From positions 62,001 to 126,000 of the forward strand of contig NZ_JAKIKP010000007.1 of NCBI RefSeq assembly GCF_023284065.1: 64,000 nucleotides of DNA, written 5' to 3'. The stretch comes from Shewanella gaetbuli. GTDB lineage: Bacteria > Pseudomonadota > Gammaproteobacteria > Enterobacterales > Shewanellaceae. A model generated the notes under the pieces. That model made no database searches. It was not told where the DNA came from and was given only the letters and a program-made list of their open reading frames with translations. Both the position numbers and the translations under genes were made by a program. Of this stretch, positions 1 to 8,682 are shown in pieces. Position 1 is the stretch's first letter, and each line of letters opens with the position of its first letter.

Positions 1-101
1 TCACCATCTAAACCTGAAAGACGTACTTCTGGTACACCGGTGATTTCTTCATTGATTCTATTAGGCGCTGGTTGTCGCCCTGCTGCTCTTTTGATCTTTA
101 T
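1..101 (-). CDS. infC: Translation initiation factor IF-3, N-terminal fragment
   Basis: The minus strand here encodes the start of IF-3: a short basic segment followed by [16 protein letters not shown], the conserved IF-3 N-terminus. The rest lies left of the window. IF-3 binds the 30S subunit and checks start-codon selection. The gene directly follows thrS (stop at 105-107), the usual thrS-infC order. No ATG, GTG or TTG is placed to start it. The in-frame candidates are ATA at 101-99, eight bases after a GGAGG that overlaps the end of thrS, or ATC at 95-93. Rare start codons are known for infC and underlie its self-repression, so this is expected, but which codon is used is uncertain. Confidence 0.88.
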   Translation of the reverse strand, partial: MKIKRAAGRQPAPNRINEEITGVPEVRLSGLDG

Positions 102-104
102 GAC

Positions 105-2033
105 CTATTCCTCCAACAATTTGAGACTACGGAGCGAAATTTGTTGATGTATCTTGGTAGCAAAATCTTCTATTTTTAGCTTACCTAAATCGATACCATC
201 ACGTGTACGCACCGCGACTTCCTTATTTTCCATTTCTTGATCACCTACGACCAATAAATAAGGCACACGTCTTAGAGTGTGTTCGCGTATTTTAAAGCCT
301 ATTTTCTCATTCCTCAAGTCTAAAGATGCACGAATGCCCTGATCTTTGAAGAATTTAACAACTTCTTCCACATATTCTGACTGTTTATCGGTAATATTCA
401 TAACAACTACCTGCATTGGAGCAAGCCAAGTTGGGAATTTACCCGCATATTCTTCAATCAAAATACCTAGGAAGCGTTCTAATGAACCTAAAATAGCACG
501 GTGAATCATTACCGGTGTTTGGCGACTATTGTCTTCAGCAACATAAGTTGCCCCTAAACGTGTTGGTAATGCATAATCTAATTGTACAGTACCGCACTGC
601 CAAGCACGATCTAAACAATCATGTAATGTGAACTCAATCTTAGGACCATAAAACGCCCCTTCGCCTGGTAATATTTCAAATTCAATATTATTGGCACGAA
701 GTGCTTGTTTTAATGCTTCTTCAGCACGATCCCACATATCATCGTCACCAATACGTTTTTCAGGACGTGTTGATAATTTAACGACAATATTTTCGAAACC
801 AAATGTTGCATATGTGTCATATACCATTTGGATACATGCACTCACTTCTTCTTGCACTTGTTCATCAGTACAAAAAATGTGTGCATCATCTTGGGTAAAG
901 CCACGGACTCGCATTAAGCCGTGTAAAGAACCCGATGGCTCATTACGGTGACAACAACCAAACTCTGCCATACGTAATGGCAAATCACGGTAAGACTTTA
1001 AGCCTTGGTTAAATATTTGCACATGACCTGGGCAGTTCATTGGCTTAACCGCATACTCACGGTTTTCGCTGTTGGTAGTAAACATGGCTTCTGAGTATTT
1101 ATCCCAGTGACCACTACGTTCCCACAGCACACGGTCCATCATTAATGGGCCTTTCACTTCTTGATAAGTGTATTGCCCTAATTTTTGACGAATGAACTTT
1201 TCAAGTTCTAAGAATAAGCTCCAACCATCGTTATGCCAGAACACCATACCTGGTGCCTCTTCTTGCATATGGTACAAATCTAATTGCTTACCAATTTTAC
1301 GGTGGTCACGTTTAGCCGCTTCTTCTAAACGGTTTAAATGTGTTTTAAGTGCTTTTTTGTCTGCCCAAGCTGTTCCATAGATACGCTGAAGCATCTTATT
1401 GTCTGAATTACCACGCCAATAAGCACCGGCAACACTCATTAATTTAAAGTGTTGGCAAAAACGCATGTTTGGAACGTGAGGTCCACGACACATGTCAGTG
1501 TATTCTTCGTGGTGATATAAAGCAGGGGTAGAATCTTTACTGATGTTTTCATCAAGAATAGCAATTTTATATTCTTCACCGCGCTCGCTAAAGGCATCAC
1601 GCGCTTCTTGCCAGCTGACCACTTTTTTAACCACATCGTAGTTTGTTTTTGCTAATTGAAGCATACGCTTTTCTAATGCGTCGATATCTTCTTGTGTCAG
1701 CTTATGGTCTAAATCGATGTCATAGTAAAAACCATTGTCGATAACTGGGCCAATTGCCATTTTGGTTTGTGGCCATAATTGTTTAATCGCATGACCTAAT
1801 AAATGCGCACAAGAGTGACGAAGAATTTCAACGCCTTCTTCATCTTTAGCCGTGATGATTGATAATTCCGCATCGGTAGAAATAATATCGCAAGCATCCT
1901 TCAGCTCGCCATTTACGCGACCAGCGATACACGCTTTAGCTAAGCCAGGACCAATGTCGGCGGCAACGTCAAGAGTTGATACGGGGTTAGCAAACTCACG
2001 TTTGCTGCCATCAGGCAATGTAATAACAGGCAT
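105..2033 (-). CDS. thrS: Threonyl-tRNA synthetase
   Basis: This class II synthetase charges tRNA-Thr in the cytosol. At 642 residues it is full length. Visible parts, in order: TGS-like N-terminal domain (about 1-61), the second N-terminal editing domain with HSCAHLLGH near residue 73, then the catalytic core. The core has the motif 2 region ([13 protein letters not shown]), the zinc-ligand Cys in MNCPGH and the His in the motif 3 region ([18 protein letters not shown]), followed by the anticodon-binding domain. It is transcribed towards infC, which starts a few bases after its stop. A leader hairpin just upstream (2047-2077) carries a Thr-anticodon-like loop and suggests translational self-control. 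Confidence 0.98.
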   Translation of the reverse strand: MPVITLPDGSKREFANPVSTLDVAADIGPGLAKACIAGRVNGELKDACDIISTDAELSIITAKDEEGVEILRHSCAHLLGHAIKQLWPQTKMAIGPVIDNGFYYDIDLDHKLTQEDIDALEKRMLQLAKTNYDVVKKVVSWQEARDAFSERGEEYKIAILDENISKDSTPALYHHEEYTDMCRGPHVPNMRFCQHFKLMSVAGAYWRGNSDNKMLQRIYGTAWADKKALKTHLNRLEEAAKRDHRKIGKQLDLYHMQEEAPGMVFWHNDGWSLFLELEKFIRQKLGQYTYQEVKGPLMMDRVLWERSGHWDKYSEAMFTTNSENREYAVKPMNCPGHVQIFNQGLKSYRDLPLRMAEFGCCHRNEPSGSLHGLMRVRGFTQDDAHIFCTDEQVQEEVSACIQMVYDTYATFGFENIVVKLSTRPEKRIGDDDMWDRAEEALKQALRANNIEFEILPGEGAFYGPKIEFTLHDCLDRAWQCGTVQLDYALPTRLGATYVAEDNSRQTPVMIHRAILGSLERFLGILIEEYAGKFPTWLAPMQVVVMNITDKQSEYVEEVVKFFKDQGIRASLDLRNEKIGFKIREHTLRRVPYLLVVGDQEMENKEVAVRTRDGIDLGKLKIEDFATKIHQQISLRSLKLLEE

Positions 2034-2039
2034 GAAAAT

Positions 2040-2077
2040 TCCTTATCCAGTGGTGACCCACACGTAGGGCCACTTGG
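2040..2077 (-). promoter_or_regulatory. thrS leader hairpin mimicking the tRNA-Thr anticodon arm
   Basis: On the thrS strand the leader folds as CCA (2077-2075), bulged A, GUGG, CCC, a 7-base loop UACGUGU (2066-2060), GGG, bulged UCA, CCAC, UGG (2049-2047). The centre of the loop is CGU (2064-2062), a threonine anticodon. The presumed ribosome-binding site AAGGA (2044-2040) follows at once, with the ATG at 2033. E. coli ThrRS is known to bind an anticodon-arm-like hairpin upstream of thrS and block translation. The same control here is an inference from the fold and position. Confidence 0.7.
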
Positions 2078-2346
2078 TCAAATAATAAAAGATAGCTTTT
2101 TTGCAATAACACCACTTTAAAATGAAGACAGTACAAGAGTCTTACTTACTCAAACATAATGCGTTTTTGATAAAGTATGATATCCAAAAAAGTAGCCGCC
2201 AATTGTATGTGACATCCACTACAACAATCAACCTTTAAAGCGGTATTTCACCACGAGAATTAAATTTAAAAAACATACTTTGCAATTGAAGATGAACCTC
2301 AATCCATAGACTATAATTTATACAGAAAGGTTGATTTTAGAGCGTT
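2078..2346. other. Intergenic region between thrS and the CPXCG gene
   Basis: No gene is seen. It must hold the thrS promoter and that of the rightward gene. A TATAAT at 2312-2317 is a fair -10 candidate for the rightward gene, but no well-spaced -35 box accompanies it. Confidence 0.4.
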
Positions 2347-2360
2347 AAGGAGTGTTTGCC

Positions 2361-2561
2361 ATGAGACTCATATCTAAGTCGATTAGCTGTCCACATTGCG
2401 GCCATCATCAACACGTCACCATTGATACCAGTGCTGGCGATCAAGAATATTACGACGACTGCCGAATCTGTTGTAACCCCATTCACATAAGAATGCATGT
2501 AGACGACAACAGACGTACAGTGCAATTATTTATTGATACTGACGATGAACAGGTTTATTAG
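2361..2561 (+). CDS. CPXCG-motif cysteine-rich small protein
   Basis: A 66-residue protein with two Cys pairs: CPHCG near the N-terminus and CRICC about 25 residues later, followed by an acidic tail. This matches the small CPXCG cysteine-rich family common in Alteromonadales and Vibrionales. The cysteines probably bind zinc, but no function is established. A GTG at 2352 would give a slightly longer product. The ATG at 2361 is preferred because AAGGAG (2347-2352) stands eight bases before it. It lies between thrS and ribE and reads alone on the plus strand. Confidence 0.8.
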   Translation: MRLISKSISCPHCGHHQHVTIDTSAGDQEYYDDCRICCNPIHIRMHVDDNRRTVQLFIDTDDEQVY

Positions 2562-2585
2562 CCTTTAGCAATCCACTCATACTGG

Positions 2586-3200
2586 CTATGACAATTGCTT
2601 TTTAGCTAATATTCTTTCTACTGTATCGACAATCACTTGAGTTTGGCTATCAATCTCAATATTCATTTTATCGCCCACGTGATAGTGGCTAATATTCGTC
2701 AGTCTTAAGGTTTCAGGTATGAGATGCAACATAAAGCCACGCTCTGTTAATTTGCCAACAGTTAAACTGCAACCATTAACCGCCACAAAACCTTTATAAA
2801 AGATGTAATCTCGCCATTTAGTGTCTACTGCAAGTTCTAAATCATAATGTTCATCAGTGTGACTCACTGTTATCACTTGGGCTTGAGTATGAACATGACC
2901 TGATAAAATATGCCCACCTATTTCACTGCCAAATGTTAATGAACGCTCAATGTTAACAAGATCACCTTGTTTGATATTATTTAGGTTAGTGAGCTTTAAT
3001 GTTTCTTCCATTACATCGAAGAAAACTTTATCATTCTCAATCTTTGTAACCGTTAAACAAACACCATTAGTCGCTACACTAGCACCGGTTTGTAATCCAA
3101 CGGTAAACTCTGGTTTTATTGCAATTTCAAAACGTTTCAATCCAGCTTGCTGTTGAATCGACACCACTTCGCTGGTGGTTTGAACAATTCCTGTAAACAT
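2586..3200 (-). CDS. ribE: Riboflavin synthase alpha chain
   Basis: Catalyses dismutation of two 6,7-dimethyl-8-ribityllumazine molecules to riboflavin. The 204-residue protein starts with MFTGIVQ, the family hallmark. It shows the two repeated lumazine-binding domains: the first has GVCLTV and GGHILSGHVH, the second has VNGCSLTVG and LIPETLRLTN. It diverges from norM with 29 bases between the start codons. Adjacent ribE and norM are a familiar arrangement in gammaproteobacteria. No FMN riboswitch could fit in so short a spacer. Confidence 0.96.
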   Translation of the reverse strand: MFTGIVQTTSEVVSIQQQAGLKRFEIAIKPEFTVGLQTGASVATNGVCLTVTKIENDKVFFDVMEETLKLTNLNNIKQGDLVNIERSLTFGSEIGGHILSGHVHTQAQVITVSHTDEHYDLELAVDTKWRDYIFYKGFVAVNGCSLTVGKLTERGFMLHLIPETLRLTNISHYHVGDKMNIEIDSQTQVIVDTVERILAKKQLS

Positions 3201-3229
3201 AATACATTCTCGTTGATGATGGGCACCAT

Positions 3230-4576
3230 ATGAACAATACCGGCTTTCAAGCCAAGCGATTAATACAGTTGGCTTTACCTATTTTAATTGCACAAATAAC
3301 CCAAACCATGATGGGATTTATCGACACCGTTATGGCTGGTCGTGTCAGTGCAGTTGATATGGCAGCCGTTGCCGTTGGCACAAGTTTATGGCTGCCTGCC
3401 ATATTATTTGTTCAAGGTTTATTAATGGCATTCACACCTGTATTTTCGCAGCATCATGGTGCAAATAATCAGCAGGTGATCCCAAACCTACTCTTCCAAG
3501 CGGGATATATTGCCATAATTGGTGCCGTTGGTGTGATGATATTTTTATCTTCATCAAGTTACATTTTACAAATGATGGATTTAGAGCCGCAACTGCATCA
3601 TTTAACTGTGGGATATATCGATGCTATTTTATGGGGAGCTCCTGCATTTGCCTTGTATCAGGTATTAAGGGGGTGCAGTGAAGGCATATCATACACGTTA
3701 CCGACCATGGTCATTGGCTTCATCGGACTTGCAGTGAATATTCCAGCTAACTATTTATTCATTTATGGTGGCTTTGGCATACCGGCGATGGGCGGAGCGG
3801 GTTGTGGTGTAGCCACCGCTTTAGTTTTTTGGGCCATGTTTATTGCCATGATTATCTATATGCAAATACATAAACGATTCGCAGAAATAGCGCCGTTTAA
3901 ACAATTTTTTGCGCCGCATTTATCAACCATGATTTCAATGGTGAAGCTGGGGTTTCCTATTGCAATGGCGCTATTTTTCGAAGTTAGCTTATTTGCAGTA
4001 ATAGCATTATTTTTAGCGCCATTAGGTGCCAACGTGGTGGCTAGCCATCAAATTGCACTAAACTTTTCGTCCATTGTATTTATGTTGCCGTTATCTGTCG
4101 GTATCGCAGCATCTATTCGTATTGGCTATTATTTAGGTAGAGAAAGAACCGATATAGCCAAATTAGTCACCTATGTCAGTTTAGCTATTTCACTTTCATT
4201 GGCTATGATGACGGCAATTTTAACTGTGGTATTTAGAGAAGAGATTGCCCTACTTTATAATGATAATCCTGAAGTAGTTGCTCTTGCTGGCAGCTTGATG
4301 CTTATGGCGGCGTTGTATCAAATATCAGACTCAATTCAGGTTGTTGCGGCAGGTGCATTACGTGGATATAAAGACACTCGCAGCGCCTTCTATATCACAC
4401 TCTTTTCGTACTGGTTTATTGGTATGACACTAGGGTATGTATTAGCCTATACAAACATTATCGTGCCGCAAATGGGTGCACATGGATTTTGGATTGGATT
4501 AATTGCGGGCTTAACCTCAGCGGCTGTGTTATTTGGTTGGCGTCTAAAAGTGATTCAACAACGTTTACAACACTAA
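3230..4576 (+). CDS. norM: MATE-family multidrug efflux transporter (NorM-like)
   Basis: A 448-residue inner-membrane antiporter of the MATE family that exports cationic compounds using a sodium or proton gradient. The N-terminal half begins RLIQLALPILIAQITQTMMG with the MGFIDTVMAGR motif typical of NorM. About twelve hydrophobic segments run to the C-terminus. The length is normal. The ribosome-binding site is weak. Position next to ribE supports the NorM subgroup. A hairpin at 4585-4613 follows the stop and is shared with the convergent ThuA-like gene. Confidence 0.93.
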   Translation: MNNTGFQAKRLIQLALPILIAQITQTMMGFIDTVMAGRVSAVDMAAVAVGTSLWLPAILFVQGLLMAFTPVFSQHHGANNQQVIPNLLFQAGYIAIIGAVGVMIFLSSSSYILQMMDLEPQLHHLTVGYIDAILWGAPAFALYQVLRGCSEGISYTLPTMVIGFIGLAVNIPANYLFIYGGFGIPAMGGAGCGVATALVFWAMFIAMIIYMQIHKRFAEIAPFKQFFAPHLSTMISMVKLGFPIAMALFFEVSLFAVIALFLAPLGANVVASHQIALNFSSIVFMLPLSVGIAASIRIGYYLGRERTDIAKLVTYVSLAISLSLAMMTAILTVVFREEIALLYNDNPEVVALAGSLMLMAALYQISDSIQVVAAGALRGYKDTRSAFYITLFSYWFIGMTLGYVLAYTNIIVPQMGAHGFWIGLIAGLTSAAVLFGWRLKVIQQRLQH

Positions 4577-4584
4577 ATAACTGG

Positions 4585-4616
4585 GTGCCGTTAAACTTCA
4601 TTATTAACGGCACTTT
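4585..4616. terminator. Bidirectional hairpin terminator
   Basis: Arms GTGCCGTTAA (4585-4594) and TTAACGGCAC (4604-4613) pair perfectly around a 9-base loop, followed by TTT. It sits between the convergent norM and ThuA-like genes. Confidence 0.75.
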
Positions 4617-4619
4617 CTC

Positions 4620-5399
4620 CTACTTACTCTTTAAATAAACCTTTGCCGGTAGCAGCCCATTAATACCACCATAAAGATGATGCAAAAAAATGGTGTCTTG
4701 ATAAGTCGCTGGTAAATGTCCCAATGCAGTATAAAATGACCGTCCACCATCAAACTCTTGATACCACGACACAGGGTGGAAATCGCCCATGCCACTGACC
4801 TTTACATCTCCCCATTGAGCAGCAGGCTCGTAGGTCGACTCGTCAACGGATAAAATATATTTCAAGTTTTTAGAATATGGCTCGCTAAAATAGTAATACT
4901 CGTCTGTCCATAAAAAGGAATCTGGCAACATTGAGCTTCCCGGAAAATCACTTGGTACAACATTGACTTTTGCGGTTTGAATTGCAGGATGGATAACAAA
5001 CATTCTCCCTACTAACTGCGTGTACCATGGCCATTTATATTCAGTGTCAGAAGCGGAGTGTACCCCGACAAAACCTTTACCAGATTGAATAAACTGCTCC
5101 ATCGCATTTTGCTGCTCATCATTAAGTACATCACCCGTAGTATTTAAGAAAACAATTGCGTCAAAACGTTTCAAATTTTCAGGGTTAAATTGATTGGCAT
5201 CTTCATGCCATTCATAATCAAAGTGATGTTTTTCAGCTAACACCTTCACAGCGTTCACTCCCTCTAAAATACTTTGATGATGCCACCCTGCTGTTTTAGT
5301 AAATAACAAGACGTTAAATTGTTTGGCTAATAATGTCGGGCTATTCAAAAGCGTCAAGCTAAAGCCAATAATTAACAAAAAATGACCAGACCAAATCAT
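4620..5399 (-). CDS. ThuA-like domain protein, exported
   Basis: A 259-residue member of the ThuA-like (trehalose-utilisation, class I glutamine-amidotransferase-like fold) family. Hallmarks are KTAGWHHQSI near the N-terminus, then VGVHSASDTEY, and the C-terminal GHLPATYQDTIFLHHLYGGI. The first 25 residues form a hydrophobic signal peptide, so the mature protein is likely periplasmic. ThuA proteins act on 3-keto sugars in known trehalose and sucrose catabolism. Here the gene lies downstream of a GMC/subunit-3 oxidoreductase pair of the kind that makes 3-keto-glycosides, which fits. Substrate unknown. The GMC partner is broken, so the pathway may be dead. Confidence 0.8.
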   Translation of the reverse strand: MIWSGHFLLIIGFSLTLLNSPTLLAKQFNVLLFTKTAGWHHQSILEGVNAVKVLAEKHHFDYEWHEDANQFNPENLKRFDAIVFLNTTGDVLNDEQQNAMEQFIQSGKGFVGVHSASDTEYKWPWYTQLVGRMFVIHPAIQTAKVNVVPSDFPGSSMLPDSFLWTDEYYYFSEPYSKNLKYILSVDESTYEPAAQWGDVKVSGMGDFHPVSWYQEFDGGRSFYTALGHLPATYQDTIFLHHLYGGINGLLPAKVYLKSK

Positions 5400-5448
5400 A
5401 CTATTACCTACCCTAAATAATGCTATTTAACCGCAATGTTTTAATGGG

Positions 5449-6166
5449 TTAAAGTAACCCAGCTTTTAACTGTTTATCGGCATAATCAACTGCTCTTGCG
5501 GTAAATGCCATAAAGGTAATAGATGGATTAACGCACGAGGTTAATGAAAATGCTGAGCCATCGGTTACAAATAAATTTGCCACTTCATGACATTGATTCC
5601 ATTTATTAAGGTATGAGGTTTTAACATCGTGACCCATGCAACATCCTCCCATTTCATGTATAGCCCCTCCAGGAGGTGCATATCCTTCAAATCCTTTAAC
5701 ATCTTCAAGTCCCGCGGCGGTTAATATTTCAACCGCCGTTGCGGTCATATCATCTACCATGTTTATTTCATTTTGCTTTAAAGTCTTGTTCGCACCAACG
5801 GTAACTTTGTCTGCCCCAAATTAATGATTTACCTCCTACTTTAGCACTGCGATACCAAATAAATGGTTGTTTTTGGATATAGGGGTTTTCAAGATCATTA
5901 ATTAAATGGTGCTTAGTAAAGTCACTATAGATGTAGATATTTTTCTGAATGTGCTGCTGTAATTTAAACTCTTGTAACACTTCCCCTCTAAAAGGCATTT
6001 GCCAAGGCGCTAACCCTTCCGTTTTATATTTACCATGTTCAATAGGTTCTCCACGGTCCAAAACCAACGTTTTATAACCTTTCTCACAAAATTCTTTCGC
6101 TGCAATCCCACCGGACATGCCTGAACCCACGACGATCACATCAAAATCCATATTATGCGCTTTCAT
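5449..6166 (-). pseudogene. GMC-family oxidoreductase, internally deleted
   Basis: Two fragments of one GMC flavoprotein in different frames. The N-terminal piece (6166-5768) has the FAD-binding VVGSGMSGG and GGKSLIWGRQSYRW, with a good AAGGA site before its ATG. The C-terminal piece (about 5774-5449) resumes at EINMVDDMTATAV and carries GGAIHEMGG and the closing NPSITFMAFTARA. Intact relatives are about 550-580 residues; these fragments total about 235. The middle (roughly 300 residues, substrate domain) is missing and the junction near 5770 shifts frame. The partner subunit-3 gene upstream still looks intact. Intact relatives oxidise sugars, for example glucoside 3-dehydrogenase. Confidence 0.88.
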
Positions 6167-6195
6167 ACTTATTCCTTTAAATTAACCTTAAACTG

Positions 6196-6729
6196 TTAAA
6201 ACCAAACACCGCCAACTTCGGAGAGTTTAAGTTCCTGATATGGCCCGGGAATGGGATCGAAGTTTAACGCCTGAGTCGCGCCAATTTTTGAAGTGTAATA
6301 ACCAATCACAATCAATTGTTTAAGCTTGCGATAGAATGTACTTTGCTCAGAACCTTGGTACATATCACGATCAAGTATCTCTATTGACTTAACTTGTTGA
6401 TTGGCTGAAAGATCTAAAAAACTTGGATTAGCATTAAGTAAATTATCAAACTGGCCAACAAACTTCATTCGTTCATCAGGGGTCATAAAATGATGAACGT
6501 AATAGTCAACATACAAGTGAGCTTCAGCTTGGCTAGCGCTGGGTGTATCCGTATGCGGAATGATGATGTCACCAATTAATTTAATACATTCAAGTTGTTT
6601 TTCAGTAAATTTTGCCTTGTAGGTTCTATTGTCTAACTCCGATGTTGCTGCAACAACCATGCTCTCAATTGACACAACACTACAACCTAAAACAACGGAA
6701 AGGTTGATTACAAATTGACGTCTATTCAT
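6196..6729 (-). CDS. Gluconate 2-dehydrogenase subunit 3-like protein
   Basis: About 177 residues from ATG 6729; a start at 6744 is possible but has no ribosome-binding site. The N-terminus MNRRQFVINLSVVLGCSV is a twin-arginine-type signal, and the body shows the family's IGDIIIPHTDTPSA and YYTSKIGATQAL. Such small subunits help export and assemble a GMC flavoprotein subunit in the periplasm. The GMC gene directly downstream, on the same strand, is deleted internally, so this subunit probably has no partner from this locus. The first gene of the ThuA unit, downstream of a variant operator at 6848. Confidence 0.82.
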   Translation of the reverse strand: MNRRQFVINLSVVLGCSVVSIESMVVAATSELDNRTYKAKFTEKQLECIKLIGDIIIPHTDTPSASQAEAHLYVDYYVHHFMTPDERMKFVGQFDNLLNANPSFLDLSANQQVKSIEILDRDMYQGSEQSTFYRKLKQLIVIGYYTSKIGATQALNFDPIPGPYQELKLSEVGGVWF

Positions 6730-6847
6730 ACCAGTACCATCCATGAAAGACAGATAAGAATTCAGAAAGTATTATTAACTATCTAACAGCAATTCTTAAA
6801 ACCTTGCGTAATGACTAAGTGTTAATACCATAACGTCAACATTGTTT

Positions 6848-6859
6848 ATTGTCTACAAT
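6848..6859. promoter_or_regulatory. Variant of the shared palindrome (ATTGTCTACAAT)
   Basis: Ten of twelve bases match ATTGTTAACAAT, with intact outer arms ATTGT and ACAAT. It lies upstream of the subunit-3 gene and just beyond the end of the IclR gene. Confidence 0.4.
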
Positions 6860-6873
6860 ATTGCCGTTGTGTT

Positions 6874-7644
6874 TTATTCCGCAATTAGCTTGGTAATTTG
6901 ACTGGCTGTTTTAAAAAGTGATTCAAGCAGGTCATGCGAGCTATTCAATCCATCGGTTTGCATTTCAAAAGTGGACATACTTAAAGCCGCAATAACCTTT
7001 GCATCTGGTTGGCCAATCAGTACGGAATAATCTTTTACCCCTGTCAATAAACTATTATGCTGCGCAACAAAGCCTGCTTGTCTTATAGTTGCTAACTCTG
7101 TGGTTAAATGACTTCGTTCAGATGCCCCCATGCGGCAAAATGTCTGATCATGCTCTATTAACATTGTTTGCACTTCGGCATTACTATTTGCCAGAAGTAA
7201 TTTTCCCGCTGTCGATTGGCTTAAACTAAACATTGCACCTTCAGCAATACTTAAGTGAATGGCACTGGTGCTTCTAGCATAAACAATTACCATTGCTTGG
7301 CTTTGATACAGCATGCTTAAATAGCAAGATTGACCAGTACTTACGGCTAGATCTTCCATATGTGGCAACGCCGATTGTCGAACACGATCAATGGGCGAAA
7401 TATTTCTAGAAAGGTGATACAACTTTAACGATAATTCATATCGACCTGTTGTGGGATGACGTTGAACATAACCCCGCTTTTCCAATCCAACAAGCACTCT
7501 ATAAATTTCATTTGGGCCACGCCCTACACCCGCCGCAATCTCACTTTGGCTACAAGGCATTGCATTACCAACCAAAAACTCAAGTATATCCAACCCTTTA
7601 TCTAACGCGGGTACAGCATATTTTTGGCTCGTTTTATCTTTCAC
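6874..7644 (-). CDS. IclR-family transcriptional regulator
   Basis: A 256-residue regulator with an N-terminal winged helix (YAVPALDKGLDILEFL, then EIYRVLVGLEKRGYVQR at about 45-65) and a C-terminal effector-binding domain. Full length. It begins with GTG (7644-7642) after AAGGAACTAAA. It is divergent from the PhyH-like gene and faces the same way as the subunit-3/GMC/ThuA unit, so it probably controls both. Two similar palindromes, TTCTTATATGAA and TTCATATATGAA, between the divergent genes are its likely binding sites. Effector unknown. Confidence 0.93.
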   Translation of the reverse strand: MKDKTSQKYAVPALDKGLDILEFLVGNAMPCSQSEIAAGVGRGPNEIYRVLVGLEKRGYVQRHPTTGRYELSLKLYHLSRNISPIDRVRQSALPHMEDLAVSTGQSCYLSMLYQSQAMVIVYARSTSAIHLSIAEGAMFSLSQSTAGKLLLANSNAEVQTMLIEHDQTFCRMGASERSHLTTELATIRQAGFVAQHNSLLTGVKDYSVLIGQPDAKVIAALSMSTFEMQTDGLNSSHDLLESLFKTASQITKLIAE

Positions 7645-7665
7645 TTTAGTTCCTTTATTTTAAGA

Positions 7666-7677
7666 TTCTTATATGAA
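7666..7677. promoter_or_regulatory. Candidate IclR operator 1 (TTCTTATATGAA)
   Basis: One mismatch from a perfect palindrome and from the second copy at 7751-7762. It lies about 20 bases before the IclR start, where a self-repressing regulator would bind. Confidence 0.45.
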
Positions 7678-7750
7678 TATAAAAAATTTTTCAGCGTCAA
7701 AAAACACTAATAAACTAGATAAAACAGTTGCTTAACTAAACCTCAATATA

Positions 7751-7762
7751 TTCATATATGAA
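7751..7762. promoter_or_regulatory. Candidate IclR operator 2 (TTCATATATGAA)
   Basis: Perfect 12-base palindrome midway between the divergent IclR and PhyH-like genes. Repeated with one change at 7666-7677. Confidence 0.5.
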
Positions 7763-7814
7763 TGCAATATTTTTATATAAATTGTAGTTGAAATTATCAG
7801 CAATACCAGCAATC

Positions 7815-7826
7815 ATTGTCAACAAT
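7815..7826. promoter_or_regulatory. Variant of the shared palindrome (ATTGTCAACAAT)
   Basis: One base from ATTGTTAACAAT. It lies 36 bases upstream of the PhyH-like start codon and may tie this cassette to the agar regulon. Confidence 0.5.
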
Positions 7827-7861
7827 AAACATTAATCAAGATGGGTTAAGGACAATAACTA

Positions 7862-8617
7862 ATGACAATAACCGCCGAGCAAATTACCCAATTTAATCAA
7901 AACGGCTATTTGATTATGAAGAGTTACTATTCTCAGGAAGAAATTTCACGTTTACAACAAGCTGCATTTAACGATGATTCATTGTATGAGCGAGCTTGGG
8001 ATAAAAAAGATGCACAAGGCGCTGTAAGTAAAGTCTGTTTATGGCAAAAAACCGGTGACGACTTTTACAGCATGTTTTCACGCGGTAGACGGTTAGTCGA
8101 AGTATGCGAAACACTCATTGGCGAAGAGGTTTACCACACCAGTACCAAAATCATGATGAAAGAGCCTTTTGTGGGCGGCGCATGGGAATGGCATCAAGAC
8201 TTTGGTTACTGGCACCGCGACAACTTAATGCTTTATCCCAAAGCGATAAGTTGCATGATAGCCATTAATAAAGCGACCCCTGAAAATGGTTGCTTACAGG
8301 TGTTAAAAGGCTCACACCACTTGGGCCGTTTAGACCACAACAAAACCGGTGACCAAAAAGGCGCTGCTATAGAGTTCGTTGAAGAAGCGATGAAATATCA
8401 CCCCCTAGTTAATGTGGAACTTGAACCTGGTGACGTATTATTTTTCCACTGTAATTTACTGCATAAGTCCAACCAAAACCGCTCTTCAGAGCCACGTTGG
8501 TCGATGATCAGTGCCTATAATGCCATCACAAATCAGCCCTTTAAACCAAATGAAGCGGTTTATTATCCATTAAATCGAGTGGACGATGACGCTATTATAA
8601 ATTGGAAAGCCAGTTAA
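7862..8617 (+). CDS. Phytanoyl-CoA dioxygenase (PhyH)-family protein
   Basis: A 251-residue Fe(II)/2-oxoglutarate dioxygenase-like protein. The metal-binding set is visible: HQDFGYWHRD supplies the HxD pair at about residue 114, and FHCNLLHKS the distal His at about 200. The following Arg in RSSEPRW probably holds 2-oxoglutarate. Members hydroxylate small molecules; the substrate cannot be read from sequence. AAGGA precedes the ATG. It is followed at 65 bases by a beta-propeller gene and diverges from IclR, so it probably belongs to a sugar-derivative pathway with the ThuA/GMC unit. Confidence 0.85.
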   Translation: MTITAEQITQFNQNGYLIMKSYYSQEEISRLQQAAFNDDSLYERAWDKKDAQGAVSKVCLWQKTGDDFYSMFSRGRRLVEVCETLIGEEVYHTSTKIMMKEPFVGGAWEWHQDFGYWHRDNLMLYPKAISCMIAINKATPENGCLQVLKGSHHLGRLDHNKTGDQKGAAIEFVEEAMKYHPLVNVELEPGDVLFFHCNLLHKSNQNRSSEPRWSMISAYNAITNQPFKPNEAVYYPLNRVDDDAIINWKAS

Positions 8618-8639
8618 TTTTACCGAACAGTTCTTTTAT

Positions 8640-8665
8640 TTACCGCTCAATTTTTTGAGCGGTAA
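8640..8665. terminator. Hairpin between PhyH-like and beta-propeller genes
   Basis: Arms TTACCGCTCAA and TTGAGCGGTAA pair perfectly with a TTTT loop. No T-run follows on the plus strand, so it may attenuate or protect RNA rather than terminate. Confidence 0.5.
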
Positions 8666-8682
8666 CATCATATGAGAAAATC

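Noticed and set aside
2950..3156. Open frame opposite ribE
   Set aside because: Antisense shadow with no ribosome-binding site and no recognisable protein features.
3201..3229. FMN riboswitch for ribE
   Set aside because: Only 29 bases separate the two divergent starts, far too short.
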